Below are positions 23,519 to 31,078 of a stretch of DNA of 32,175 nucleotides, piece by piece; the stretch's first letter is position 1, and every line of letters begins with the position of its first letter. The stretch spans positions 1 through 32,175 of the forward strand of contig JAEEJP010000113.1 of assembly GCA_016281925.1 (NCBI GenBank). Reading direction: 5' to 3'. The notes under the pieces were generated by a model. The model made no database searches. It saw only the letters and a list, made by a program, of their open reading frames with translations, and was not told the origin of the DNA. The position numbers and the translations under genes were made by a program. This stretch comes from Methanomassiliicoccaceae archaeon (lineage in GTDB: Archaea; Thermoplasmatota; Thermoplasmata; Methanomassiliicoccales; Methanomethylophilaceae).

Positions 23519-23536
23519 CTTCATATCGGACGGCCA
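23519..23536 (+). promoter_or_regulatory. Promoter element CTTCATATCGGACGGCCA
   Basis: This begins 24 nt before the priL ATG at 23543 and differs by one base from the element before the radical SAM gene. The placement fits a leaderless priL transcript, although read-through from upstream is also possible. Confidence 0.4.
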
Positions 23537-23542
23537 GGAAAC

Positions 23543-24592
23543 ATGGATGCGAGACTTTCAGCCAAATTCCCGTTCCTGAAGGAAGCCTCCGGATTCGCGG
23601 CGGAGAACTCCGCAGATCTGGGTTCCCTCATGACCTCGGAGAGCTACTCCCCAGCCCGCGCCCGCGGGAAGGAAAGGGTGCTGGACGCCATAAACTCGGG
23701 CGAAGTCACGTACAAACCCCTGATGAGGGATTACGACTGCCTCATGGAGGTCCTGTCGTATCCGTACGCCAGGATTCTGGTCTCTGTGATATGGGACAGA
23801 TATCTCACCAAAAGATACGCGCTCGGGGAGGCCGTCCGCATGAACAAAGTGCTCGCCGACGAAGACCGCCAGACTGTGCTGGAGGTCTCCGATGAGCTGG
23901 GATTCAAAGCGTCGACGGACGGGGACGGCATCATGCGCATGAAATTCCCGGACTATCTCATGCTTTCCAGCAGGATGAAAAGCGTGGACTGGAAGCTGAT
24001 CAACAGCGACGTCCGCTCCGGGATCGTTTTCCTTCCCAGAGAGAAATTCAACCGCCTGATGCAGAACGCCCTGCAGGACAAGATAGAGTCCGAGCTGCCC
24101 CTCAGGCCCCCGGAGGAGTTCCTCCCGTACCTGCAGAAGGATTGCGACGAAGTGAGAGCGGCATTGGAGGATGCCAAGATGAAGATGAGCCCGACCCGCG
24201 GGGAAGGGATGAAAGGCGAATACCTCCCGCCATGCGTCACGCATCTTCTGGAGATGGCGATGAAAGGCATCAACCTGCCCCACAGCGGAAGGTTCGCCCT
24301 GGTGACGTTCATGTCCGCCCTGGGGCTGGATTACGACGGCATCATCAGGATCTTCGCCGAATCCCCGGATTTCGACGAATCCAAATCGGAATACCAGATT
24401 AAGCACATCACGGGGGAGCTGTACGGAAGGGATGCGTATACCCCGCCGGAATGCAAGACCATGAAGACTGAAGGGCTCTGCTTCGAGCCGGACGCCCTGT
24501 GCGCGAAGATAAACCATCCCCTGAACTATTACAGGATAAAATCCAGGGGCCCCCGGAAAACGGATGCCGGGGCCCCCGGAAACAAAGCCTGA
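23543..24592 (+). CDS. priL: DNA primase large subunit PriL
   Basis: This 349-residue protein is the regulatory subunit of the archaeal-eukaryotic primase, which partners PriS to start primers at the replication fork. Four conserved cysteines that would ligate the iron-sulfur cluster are present: C231 (LPPCVTHLL), C304 (TPPECKTM), C313 (GLCFEP) and C320 (ALCAKINHPLNYYR). The last segment, ending NHPLNYYR, is diagnostic of PriL. The track start (23498) is rejected in favour of the ATG at 23543, where the domain begins. The C-terminal tail (RGPRKTDAGAPGNKA) is low-complexity and is encoded by a GC-rich repeat. The stop is directly adjacent to the convergent AIP synthase stop. Confidence 0.92.
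   Translation: MDARLSAKFPFLKEASGFAAENSADLGSLMTSESYSPARARGKERVLDAINSGEVTYKPLMRDYDCLMEVLSYPYARILVSVIWDRYLTKRYALGEAVRMNKVLADEDRQTVLEVSDELGFKASTDGDGIMRMKFPDYLMLSSRMKSVDWKLINSDVRSGIVFLPREKFNRLMQNALQDKIESELPLRPPEEFLPYLQKDCDEVRAALEDAKMKMSPTRGEGMKGEYLPPCVTHLLEMAMKGINLPHSGRFALVTFMSALGLDYDGIIRIFAESPDFDESKSEYQIKHITGELYGRDAYTPPECKTMKTEGLCFEPDALCAKINHPLNYYRIKSRGPRKTDAGAPGNKA
24546..24582. repeat. 14-base direct repeat with self-complementary core at the 3' end of priL
   Basis: GGGGCCCCCGGAAA occurs at 24546-24559 and again at 24569-24582, encoding part of the low-complexity PriL tail. The second copy with its flanks forms CCGGGG-C-CCCCGG. Since the priL and AIP synthase genes meet tail to tail with no spacer, the repeat may act as a terminator that sits inside coding sequence. 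Confidence 0.5.
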
Positions 24593-25246
24593 TCAGCTCT
24601 TCCTGTCCTCTCCGCAGAGGTTCCGCCATGTTATGATGGCCCTCTGGATGGCGGTGAGGTTCCCTACGACGGCGAACCAGAGCATCATTATCTCCAGCCA
24701 GTTCAGTTCGAACCCGGCTATCCCGAACGATCCGAGCCCGAACTGCATCATGACGAACTGTATGATCGGGAACAGCGTGGAAAGGACGACCCTGTCCGCG
24801 CGCCCCAGCAGCCCCGCATAAAGGCGCGGAGCCCCGATGGCCTGTGCCTGCGTCCCCATATACGAAGTCAGCAGGACGCCCACCAGAGCGGCCATCCCGA
24901 GATACGGGTCGCACCAGGCGCTCACCGCCACCCCGCCGATCATGAACACGTCCGCGTATCTGTCGAACACATGGTCCAGATAATCGCCTTTGCGGGAAGC
25001 TTTCCCGGCCAGTTTGGCCACTTTGCCGTCCAGCGCGTCGAAGTATCCCGACACGATCACTGATACGGCGCCCGCTATCAGCAGATATTCCTTCCCTTCG
25101 AACCCGCTGAAATAGAATATCACGCCGCACAGCAGCGCGATTATGAGCCCTATCCACGATATCAGATTCGGATTGACGTTTATCAGCCTCTTGGCCACCG
25201 GGGCCAAGGCGAAGTCTGCCCTCGCTCTCTGTCCGTCAAGAACCAT
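24593..25246 (-). CDS. Archaetidylinositol-phosphate synthase-like CDP-alcohol phosphatidyltransferase
   Basis: This 217-residue membrane enzyme probably condenses CDP-archaeol with L-myo-inositol 1-phosphate to make archaetidylinositol phosphate. The signature DALDGKVAKLAGKASRKGDYLDHVFD gives D70, D73-G74, A77, K78 (Lys in place of the usual Arg), G87, D91 and D95, so all the acidic residues are intact, unlike the homologue at 15359. The N-terminus MVLDGQRARADFALAPVAKRL is typical of the AIPS group, which confirms the ATG at 25246 even though it overlaps the AK6 gene by 64 bases. It is the last gene of a five-gene operon. Confidence 0.88.
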   Translation of the reverse strand: MVLDGQRARADFALAPVAKRLINVNPNLISWIGLIIALLCGVIFYFSGFEGKEYLLIAGAVSVIVSGYFDALDGKVAKLAGKASRKGDYLDHVFDRYADVFMIGGVAVSAWCDPYLGMAALVGVLLTSYMGTQAQAIGAPRLYAGLLGRADRVVLSTLFPIIQFVMMQFGLGSFGIAGFELNWLEIMMLWFAVVGNLTAIQRAIITWRNLCGEDRKS

Positions 25247-25761
25247 TTTTCCATCTCCTGAGACCAGTCGGCCGTCCCCGGGGGGAACTCCCCGCCGGAA
25301 GCCGCCGATTCGATCATATCCGCGACCTCCGCCGCGGTGTGCCCGGTGCAGTCTATCTCCGCCACCGGTATGTCTGTATCCATAGATTCGCACAGGATCA
25401 CGTCCAGAACCTCGGATCTGACGTTCTCCAAGACCTTGGATTCGCCGTATCCTCTGGCTCTGAGCCTCTCCGCGAGAACCTCCGGGGAACATCTGAGGAC
25501 GATTATGCGCCCGCAGTCCATGAAATGGGACAGATGCCCCTCCATGAACGTGATGCCTCCGCGCCCCCTCAATTCCTCCAGGGAATCGTTGAGGAGATCC
25601 AGATCCACCTCGCGGGTGTCCCTCCCCTCGTCCAGGTCCCCGAGAAGCCCGTGCGATATTATATGGGCTTTCAGGTCCACGACCTCGAAACCTCTGGAGC
25701 GGAGCACGGCCGATGCCGTACTCTTCCCGGTCCCCGGAGTGCCTGTGATCGCTATCAGCAT
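25183..25761 (-). CDS. AK6/Fap7-type adenylate kinase
   Basis: This 192-residue P-loop kinase of the AK6 (Fap7) family phosphorylates AMP to ADP and in several organisms also takes part in small-subunit ribosome maturation. The Walker A motif is MLIAITGTPGTGKSTA, followed by VVDLKAHIISHGL, ITFMEGHLSHFM, IIVLRCSPEVLAERLRARGY and IDCTGHTAAEVADM. The start overlaps the PfkB stop by seven bases. The C-terminus overlaps AIPS by 64 bases and ends in a Trp/Arg/Pro-rich tail, which may be a read-through extension. Confidence 0.88.
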   Translation of the reverse strand: MLIAITGTPGTGKSTASAVLRSRGFEVVDLKAHIISHGLLGDLDEGRDTREVDLDLLNDSLEELRGRGGITFMEGHLSHFMDCGRIIVLRCSPEVLAERLRARGYGESKVLENVRSEVLDVILCESMDTDIPVAEIDCTGHTAAEVADMIESAASGGEFPPGTADWSQEMEKWFLTDRERGQTSPWPRWPRG

Positions 25762-26675
25762 CCGGATATCTCCCCGAAATAAGGTTCCGCCCTCTCCAAG
25801 GCGGCCTCCCATGAGGGGGTATTCGTCAATGCGCCGACTTTCTCCACCGCGAAGGAAGCGACGGACGCGGCGATGACCAGCGCCTCCGGGATGCGGTATC
25901 CGCGATGCAGGGAAGCGTAGAATCCGGCCCTGTAGGAATCGCCGGCACCGGTGACGTCGGCCACCCTGTCCGCTTTCACCGCCGGTATCCTCACCGTCTC
26001 GTCCCCGATGCGCGCCCGGCTCCCGTCCGTCCCGTAAGTGCATACCACCAGACCCACGTCCGCATCCAGTATGCTTTCCTTGCCGATGTATCTGACGAGG
26101 GACTCCGATTCCTTGATGTTGCAGAACAGCGCGTCCGCATGGCCCAGAGCCGCGGGGAAATTATCCGGGTTCCATATGCGGTGGGACTCCTGGGCGGGAT
26201 CCAGGGATATGAACGCATCCGGGAGGCGCTCCATCATCCTGATGTAATATGACGGCTGGCCTGTGCAGAAATGCACGTACTTGGACTTGGAGGCCATGCC
26301 GTCGAGCGTGATGCCGGTATCGTCCGCGAATCCCTGGGGGCCCTGGTAGAACAGAACCTTCTGGACCATGTCCTGATCGTTGACTACGATGGCTTTCGAC
26401 GTATCATACCCGCTCACGCGGACGAAATCGTCCATCAGCAGGCCGGAATCCCTGATGTCTTTCTCGAACGAAGCCGGGAAATCCTCCCCTACGAACGCGC
26501 ATATGGCTGTGGGGCAGCCGAGCCTGGCCGCGGTCACGGCGATGTTGGTCCCGGTTCCCCCCAGCGTGGTGGCCGCGGACAGTACGTCTTCCGTGGTGCC
26601 GGCGGCCGGGAATTTCTTCACCCCCATTATCTGATCTATAGTTACATGGCCGTAGACGGACAGGAAAGGGATCAT
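25755..26675 (-). CDS. PfkB-family carbohydrate/nucleoside kinase
   Basis: This 306-residue ribokinase-fold enzyme has motif 1 as TTLGGTGTNIAVTAARLG (about residues 35-52) and motif 2 as VADVTGAGDSYRAGFYAS (about 240-257), with the catalytic Asp in GAGD. The start at 26675 overlaps the AhcY stop (ATGA) and the stop overlaps the AK6 start. Members phosphorylate ribose, fructose phosphates or nucleosides. Lying directly after S-adenosylhomocysteine hydrolase and before an adenylate kinase, an adenosine or nucleoside kinase role is the best guess, drawn from context and not from a residue signature. Confidence 0.87.
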   Translation of the reverse strand: MIPFLSVYGHVTIDQIMGVKKFPAAGTTEDVLSAATTLGGTGTNIAVTAARLGCPTAICAFVGEDFPASFEKDIRDSGLLMDDFVRVSGYDTSKAIVVNDQDMVQKVLFYQGPQGFADDTGITLDGMASKSKYVHFCTGQPSYYIRMMERLPDAFISLDPAQESHRIWNPDNFPAALGHADALFCNIKESESLVRYIGKESILDADVGLVVCTYGTDGSRARIGDETVRIPAVKADRVADVTGAGDSYRAGFYASLHRGYRIPEALVIAASVASFAVEKVGALTNTPSWEAALERAEPYFGEISGC

Positions 26676-27910
26676 GTCCCCTCCTTCCATCCGGTGATGT
26701 AGCTCACCTGCGAGTCGGTCAGGGAATCGATCTCCACGCCCATGGACTTCAGTTTGATGGACGCTATCTCGGAGTCGATCTCGTGCGGAACGGCATAGAC
26801 CTTGGGCTCCATCTCTTTGTAATGGCGGGACATATGGACGATGCCCAGCGCCTGGGTGGCGAAGCTCATGTCCATGATCTCGGCGGGATGGCCCTGCCCG
26901 GCGGCGAGGTTCATCAGGCGGCCCTCGGCTATGAGATACAGGCTGCGGCCGTCCTTCATCTTGTATTCGTCGATGAAGTCGCGGACCCTCTCGCACGATA
27001 CCGAGGCTTCCTGGAGGGCAGGCTTGCTGATCTCGTTGTCGAAATGCCCCACGTTGCCCAGCACGCACCCGTCCTTCATCGCGGCGATGTGCTCGGCGGT
27101 TATGATGTCCTTGCATCCGGTGACGGTGATGATGATGTCTGCGGCCTTCACGGCGTCGATCATCTTCATGACCTCGAGCCCGTCCATCTTGGCCTCGATG
27201 GCTTTGACGGGGTCTACTTCGGTGACGATGACGGACGCTCCGAGGCCTTTGGCCCTCATCGCGACGCCTTTCCCGCACCATCCGTATCCGGCGACGACCA
27301 GCCTCTTCCCGGCCACTATGAGATTGGTGGCGTTCATCCATCCGTCGAAGGCGGACTGGCCGGTCCCGTATCTGTTGTCGAACAGGAACTTCATCTTGGC
27401 GTCGTTGATGTCCAGGACGGGGAACTTGAGGGCCCCGTCGGCCGCCATCGCCCTGAGGCGCACCACGCCTGTGGTGGTCTCCTCGTTCGCCGCTTTCACC
27501 GTGGAAAGGACCTCTTTGCGGGAGGTGTGGGACATCGCGATCAGATCGGCGCCGTCGTCGATTATGAAATCGGGCGACATGTCGAGGACCGCATTGAGAT
27601 TGCGGTAGTATTCCTCGGACGATTCCCATTTTTTGGCGTATACCTTGAGGCCGAACTCCTCGCGGAGCGCCAGCGCCACAGAATCGTCGGTAGAAAGCGG
27701 GTTGCAGCTGGCCAGGCGTATCTCCGCGCCCGCGTCAGCGAGGGTCACTGCCAGCATACCGGTCTTCGCCTCCGTGTGCAATGCCATCCCGACCTTGAGT
27801 CCGGCGAGAGGCTGCTCGTCTATGAAGCGCTTCCTTATGTCCCTCAGGACCGGCATGTGGCTTTCTGCCCAGTGCAGCCTGAGGGATCCCCTTTTGAGCT
27901 CATCGTCCAT
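26672..27910 (-). CDS. ahcY: S-adenosylhomocysteine hydrolase
   Basis: This 412-residue, NAD-dependent cytosolic enzyme cleaves S-adenosylhomocysteine into homocysteine and adenosine, relieving inhibition of methyltransferases. Family hallmarks are MALHTEAKTGMLAVTLADAGAE, ASCNPLSTDDSVALAL, DNRYGTGQSAFDGWMNATN, the Rossmann loop VVAGYGWCGKGVAMRAKGLGA and NVGHFDNEI. The archaeal form lacks the bacterial 40-residue insert, which fits the length. It overlaps the PPS stop by 11 bases and the PfkB start by four. Some methanogen homologues prefer S-inosylhomocysteine, which would change the next step. Confidence 0.95.
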   Translation of the reverse strand: MDDELKRGSLRLHWAESHMPVLRDIRKRFIDEQPLAGLKVGMALHTEAKTGMLAVTLADAGAEIRLASCNPLSTDDSVALALREEFGLKVYAKKWESSEEYYRNLNAVLDMSPDFIIDDGADLIAMSHTSRKEVLSTVKAANEETTTGVVRLRAMAADGALKFPVLDINDAKMKFLFDNRYGTGQSAFDGWMNATNLIVAGKRLVVAGYGWCGKGVAMRAKGLGASVIVTEVDPVKAIEAKMDGLEVMKMIDAVKAADIIITVTGCKDIITAEHIAAMKDGCVLGNVGHFDNEISKPALQEASVSCERVRDFIDEYKMKDGRSLYLIAEGRLMNLAAGQGHPAEIMDMSFATQALGIVHMSRHYKEMEPKVYAVPHEIDSEIASIKLKSMGVEIDSLTDSQVSYITGWKEGT

Positions 27911-28664
27911 AGTATCGCTCCCTGAATTCCGACATGAGATTGTCGCATATGCATTCGACGGTCCTGCGGCGGCACTCCGAGGACGAGAATGCGCTTTTTA
28001 TCCTTCCGATCTCCTCTTCTTTCCCGCGGAGCTCGCCGATGAAACGGATGATGTTCTCCAGAGCCCTGGTCATCTCGTCGGAGATGGGGACGCTGGCCGT
28101 CTTCGAAGTGCGGGACAGCGGATTGAGATCTATGGAGATCACGGTCTTCCCCATGGATACGAGAGCCTCGGCGCGGTCTCCGTCCTCGATCGGCACAAGG
28201 ATCACGTCGCTGGAGAATATCCCCTCGCCGGTGCATAGGGCGCGGTCATGGTTCAGCCCCTGGATCCTGCGGTCCGGATCCCTCCCGAGAACCTTCTTAG
28301 CCCCTTTGGATTCGAGATAGGATATGATGTCTTCCATCCTCTCCGGGGTCCTGTGGAAAAGGTTGACCTCGATTTTCGCCGGGACCGCTTCGGCGAGCCT
28401 TATCAGATTGTCCGCGTCCAATGCGGCGGCGTTGCCGTTCACGCAGACCACCGGGTTTCTGGCCCCCAAAAGGAAAGCTGCGGCGGCTTTCTCCGCGTCT
28501 ATGGCGGCCTCCGTGCTCTTTTCGCCCATGAGATAATCGTAAGCTTCCCCGCGGCCGTGGGATATCAGGCCGGTAGGCGTGACCAAGCCTCTCTCCACCA
28601 TCTCGGCCAGACGCTCCCTGGTCACCAGGGATCTGTATCTGGGATGATCCTTCGGGATTTCCAT
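27900..28664 (-). CDS. 4-phosphopantoate-beta-alanine ligase (PPS)
   Basis: This 254-residue archaeal enzyme (COG1701) joins 4-phosphopantoate and beta-alanine with ATP to give phosphopantothenate in the archaeal CoA route. The N-terminus IPKDHPRYRSLVTRERLAEMVERGLVTPTGLISHGRGEA is diagnostic, followed by NPVVCVNGNAAAL, IEVNLFHRTPERM, GREPDRRI-like residues and SIDLNPLSRTSKTA. It is first in the operon. TATA ACTAAAATATGA (28684-28695) is 26 nt upstream of the ATG at 28664, so the start is leaderless; the track ORF to 29258 is antisense to the methyltransferase. Pantoate kinase is not in the window. Confidence 0.93.
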   Translation of the reverse strand: MEIPKDHPRYRSLVTRERLAEMVERGLVTPTGLISHGRGEAYDYLMGEKSTEAAIDAEKAAAAFLLGARNPVVCVNGNAAALDADNLIRLAEAVPAKIEVNLFHRTPERMEDIISYLESKGAKKVLGRDPDRRIQGLNHDRALCTGEGIFSSDVILVPIEDGDRAEALVSMGKTVISIDLNPLSRTSKTASVPISDEMTRALENIIRFIGELRGKEEEIGRIKSAFSSSECRRRTVECICDNLMSEFRERYYGR

Positions 28665-28683
28665 GCCACAAGTACTTACGCAC

Positions 28684-28695
28684 TCATATTTTAGT
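28684..28695 (-). promoter_or_regulatory. TATA-box promoter of the PPS-ahcY-pfkB-AK6-AIPS operon
   Basis: ACTAAAATATGA on the minus strand is centred 26 nt upstream of the PPS start codon, giving leaderless transcription of the operon. Confidence 0.6.
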
Positions 28696-28745
28696 GTTCT
28701 ATGGGCTTTGAAAGCGGCTGGAGGAATGTCCGGACCGTCATAAAC

Positions 28746-28753
28746 AAAATATC
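28746..28753 (+). promoter_or_regulatory. TATA-box promoter of the TrmJ-like gene
   Basis: AAAATATC is centred 26 nt upstream of the ATG at 28776, divergent from the PPS promoter within a 111-base gap. Confidence 0.55.
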
Positions 28754-28775
28754 GTAAGTCCACGTTGCGGCGGAC

Positions 28776-29648
28776 ATGCCTGAAATCCGCATAGTCGTCG
28801 TCGGAGCGAAATTCGAAGGCAACGTAGGCGCCATAGCACGGTCCATGGCGAACTTCGATGTCAAAGAGCTGTATCTCGTGAATCCCTGCGAGCTCGGGGA
28901 CGACGCATACCGCAGATCCAAGCACGGATCCCAGATCCTTGATGACGTCCATATCGTCACCAGCTTCGAAGACGCGGTGGAAGGCTGCTTCCTGGTGGTC
29001 GGGACCAGCGGAGTAACCACCAAAGGAGACAGGAACTACACCCGCGTCCCCGTCCCGGTGCGCGAATTCGCGGAGCACTGCAGAGGCTATCCCGAAAAGA
29101 TAGCCATCGTGTTCGGAAGGGAGGATATCGGCCTCCTCCAGGAGGAGCTGAACCTCTGCGACGTCCTGATTACGATACCTGCCGGAGAAGAATACCCTAT
29201 CCTCAATCTTTCCCACGCGGCCAACATAGTGATGTACGAGATATTCCAGGCGGAGCATTCGAGCAGGAGGGCGGAACCTGCGGACAGGGGCGAGAAAGAG
29301 CGCATGTTCGGGTTCTTCTCCGACCTTATGGATGCCATAGACTATCCTCCGAACAGAAGGGAAATGACCCGCATAATGTTCAGGAGGATGATGGGGCGCG
29401 CCATACCGACGAAATACGAGTACAACACCATCATGGGCGTCTTCGGCGACGCTTCGAAGATAATCAGATACGGGAAACCCTGGGAAAAAGACAGGAAGGA
29501 GCGAGGAGACCCCCGTCGCCCCTTGCGGATTTCATTGCGGCCTGGGAACGTGTTGTACCTGTCCGGCCGCCATCCGGGGGCTATCCCTTCCGCCGCCTCT
29601 TCAGCGGTGATGACGGCATCCCCGTTGTCGATGTCTATTATCCTGTAA
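28776..29648 (+). CDS. trmJ: TrmJ-like SPOUT tRNA 2'-O-methyltransferase (real part ends near 29510)
   Basis: This SpoU/SPOUT knotted methyltransferase probably methylates the 2'-OH of tRNA position 32, as known archaeal TrmJ does, using SAM. Motif 1 is VGAKFEGNVGAIARSMANFDVKEL, motif 2 is IAIVFGREDIGLLQEELNLCD and motif 3 is ITIPAGEEYPILNLSHAANIVMYEIF. A helical C-terminal domain follows (DYPPNRREMTRIMFRRMMGR). From about residue 245 (KPWEKDRKE) the frame enters antisense of the DUF362 gene and becomes Arg/Pro/Ser-rich until 29648, so the native stop seems to be missing. A TATA box at the leaderless distance supports the start. Confidence 0.88.
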   Translation: MPEIRIVVVGAKFEGNVGAIARSMANFDVKELYLVNPCELGDDAYRRSKHGSQILDDVHIVTSFEDAVEGCFLVVGTSGVTTKGDRNYTRVPVPVREFAEHCRGYPEKIAIVFGREDIGLLQEELNLCDVLITIPAGEEYPILNLSHAANIVMYEIFQAEHSSRRAEPADRGEKERMFGFFSDLMDAIDYPPNRREMTRIMFRRMMGRAIPTKYEYNTIMGVFGDASKIIRYGKPWEKDRKERGDPRRPLRISLRPGNVLYLSGRHPGAIPSAASSAVMTASPLSMSIIL

Positions 29649-31078
29649 CGGCCGCTCCCCATCCCTAGCTCTTTCATGTAGCTGAGCTGGCGGAGGCCTC
29701 CGCGGCTCTCTATGCGTTCCACCATCTCCTTCCCTCCGTTCTCCGGAAGGGAATAGACAATATCCACGCAGGCCATGTCCGCCGCCAGAATATCGAGGGA
29801 AGCCGCTATGCCTATGTCCGGGGTGACAACCGGCTCAGCCATGGTGCCTTCGCAATCGCATGACACAGACATATTTCTCATGACGTTCACGAAGCATATG
29901 CCGGGAGAGAAATGGTCCACCACCGATTTCGCCGATTCCGTCATCCTTTCCATGAGCTCGTCCCCGGTTATGGACCACATATCGGAGGAGCCTTCTGCTG
30001 TATGTATCTCCTTCTTTCCGATGCGCCCGTCCGCGCACCCTATGCCGATGTTCTTGTTTGATCCGCCGAAACCGCCCATGTCATGGCCTTTGAAATGCGT
30101 CAGCACGACCATCGAATCGTAATTCTCGAAGCCCTTCCCGACATGCATCTCTCTGAACCACTTTCCGCCTTCCACCGGAAATGTAATGGCTCCGTCCTCG
30201 TCTGCGATGTCCACAGGGCAGAACGTCCACCCGTTGGTCCTCAGAGTTTCGCGGTGGCTCTCCGTCGTATAGCGGTCGCCTTCGTAATATGTGTTGGTCT
30301 CCGCTATATGGGCGCCCGGCATCGATTCCGAAATGAGCTCCCTGATCCACGGCCTCGGTATGATGTTCGGCCCTTCCGCCTCGCCGGTATGGACTTTGAC
30401 GCATATCCTGCCCTTCAGAGTCCCTCTGACCCTTTCAAAAACCTTTTTCAGCCCTTCCGGCGACAGATCGCGCGTGAAATATACATCCGATGCGTCCCCT
30501 GCGCGGGGCGCTTGGCCGCCCTCTTTCCCATTGCCCTGCATGTCCTGCCCTTCTGCGCTCCCGTCGCATCCGCGCTTGACGACGCGCATGGGCCTGGCCA
30601 TCACCGACAGGTACTCCGGACGGCCGATGCCTTCCTCGGGAATGCGCCGGACCTCTTCGAAGCCGTGCTTGGCGTAGAATGCTATGGCGCGGCTGTTATA
30701 CGGGTTCACCACCAGCTCCGCTGCGGAGCATCCTTCGCTCCTGCCGGATTCCATTATGTATTCCATCGCCAGGGAGCTGAGGCCGGAGCCGCGGAATTCC
30801 GGAAGAAGATACAGCTTGCTTATTTCGAGGGTCTTCCCATCCGCTCTGAATGAGAGGTATCCCGCCCTCACACCCCGGAATATGATGTAGAAGAACCTGT
30901 ACCCCTGGGAGATGTGGTCTCTGACGGTCTCCGGGCCCATCCAATCCGGATAGAACTCGTCCACGCGCTTCCTGCCTCCGTCCACCAGAGGCGCGTAGAT
31001 CTCCACCCACATGGGATACGCGAAATGCGAGAGCTCTTCCGCCCCTTCCGGCCCGATAGGCTCGAACGACGCTTCCAT
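29342..31078 (-). CDS. GNAT acetyltransferase fused to a DUF362 domain
   Basis: This is a 578-residue open frame with two domains. Residues 1 to about 170 are a GNAT N-acetyltransferase: YLLPEFRGSGLSSLAMEYIM is the acetyl-CoA-binding motif A and NPYNSRAIAFYAKHGFEEV is the C-terminal motif. After a Gly-rich linker, residues about 195-495 are a DUF362 domain: ICVKVHTGEAEGPN, HIAETNTYYEGDRYTTESH, VLTHFKGHDMGGFGGSNKNIGIGC and PDIGIAASLDILAADMACVD. The ferredoxin-type cysteines often found in DUF362 proteins are absent. The last 65-70 residues, below about 29540, are antisense to the TrmJ-like gene and probably not native. Its substrate is unknown. Confidence 0.8.
   Translation of the reverse strand: MEASFEPIGPEGAEELSHFAYPMWVEIYAPLVDGGRKRVDEFYPDWMGPETVRDHISQGYRFFYIIFRGVRAGYLSFRADGKTLEISKLYLLPEFRGSGLSSLAMEYIMESGRSEGCSAAELVVNPYNSRAIAFYAKHGFEEVRRIPEEGIGRPEYLSVMARPMRVVKRGCDGSAEGQDMQGNGKEGGQAPRAGDASDVYFTRDLSPEGLKKVFERVRGTLKGRICVKVHTGEAEGPNIIPRPWIRELISESMPGAHIAETNTYYEGDRYTTESHRETLRTNGWTFCPVDIADEDGAITFPVEGGKWFREMHVGKGFENYDSMVVLTHFKGHDMGGFGGSNKNIGIGCADGRIGKKEIHTAEGSSDMWSITGDELMERMTESAKSVVDHFSPGICFVNVMRNMSVSCDCEGTMAEPVVTPDIGIAASLDILAADMACVDIVYSLPENGGKEMVERIESRGGLRQLSYMKELGMGSGRYRIIDIDNGDAVITAEEAAEGIAPGWRPDRYNTFPGRNEIRKGRRGSPRSFLSFSQGFPYLIIFEASPKTPMMVLYSYFVGMARPIILLNIMRVISLLFGG

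Noticed and set aside
26783-27925. 380-residue plus ORF opposite ahcY
   Set aside because: Antisense of a conserved gene in GC-rich DNA; no recognisable motif.
28684-28775. Small RNA in the PPS/TrmJ gap
   Set aside because: The gap is only 111 bases and is filled by two divergent TATA promoters; no stable hairpin or terminator seen.
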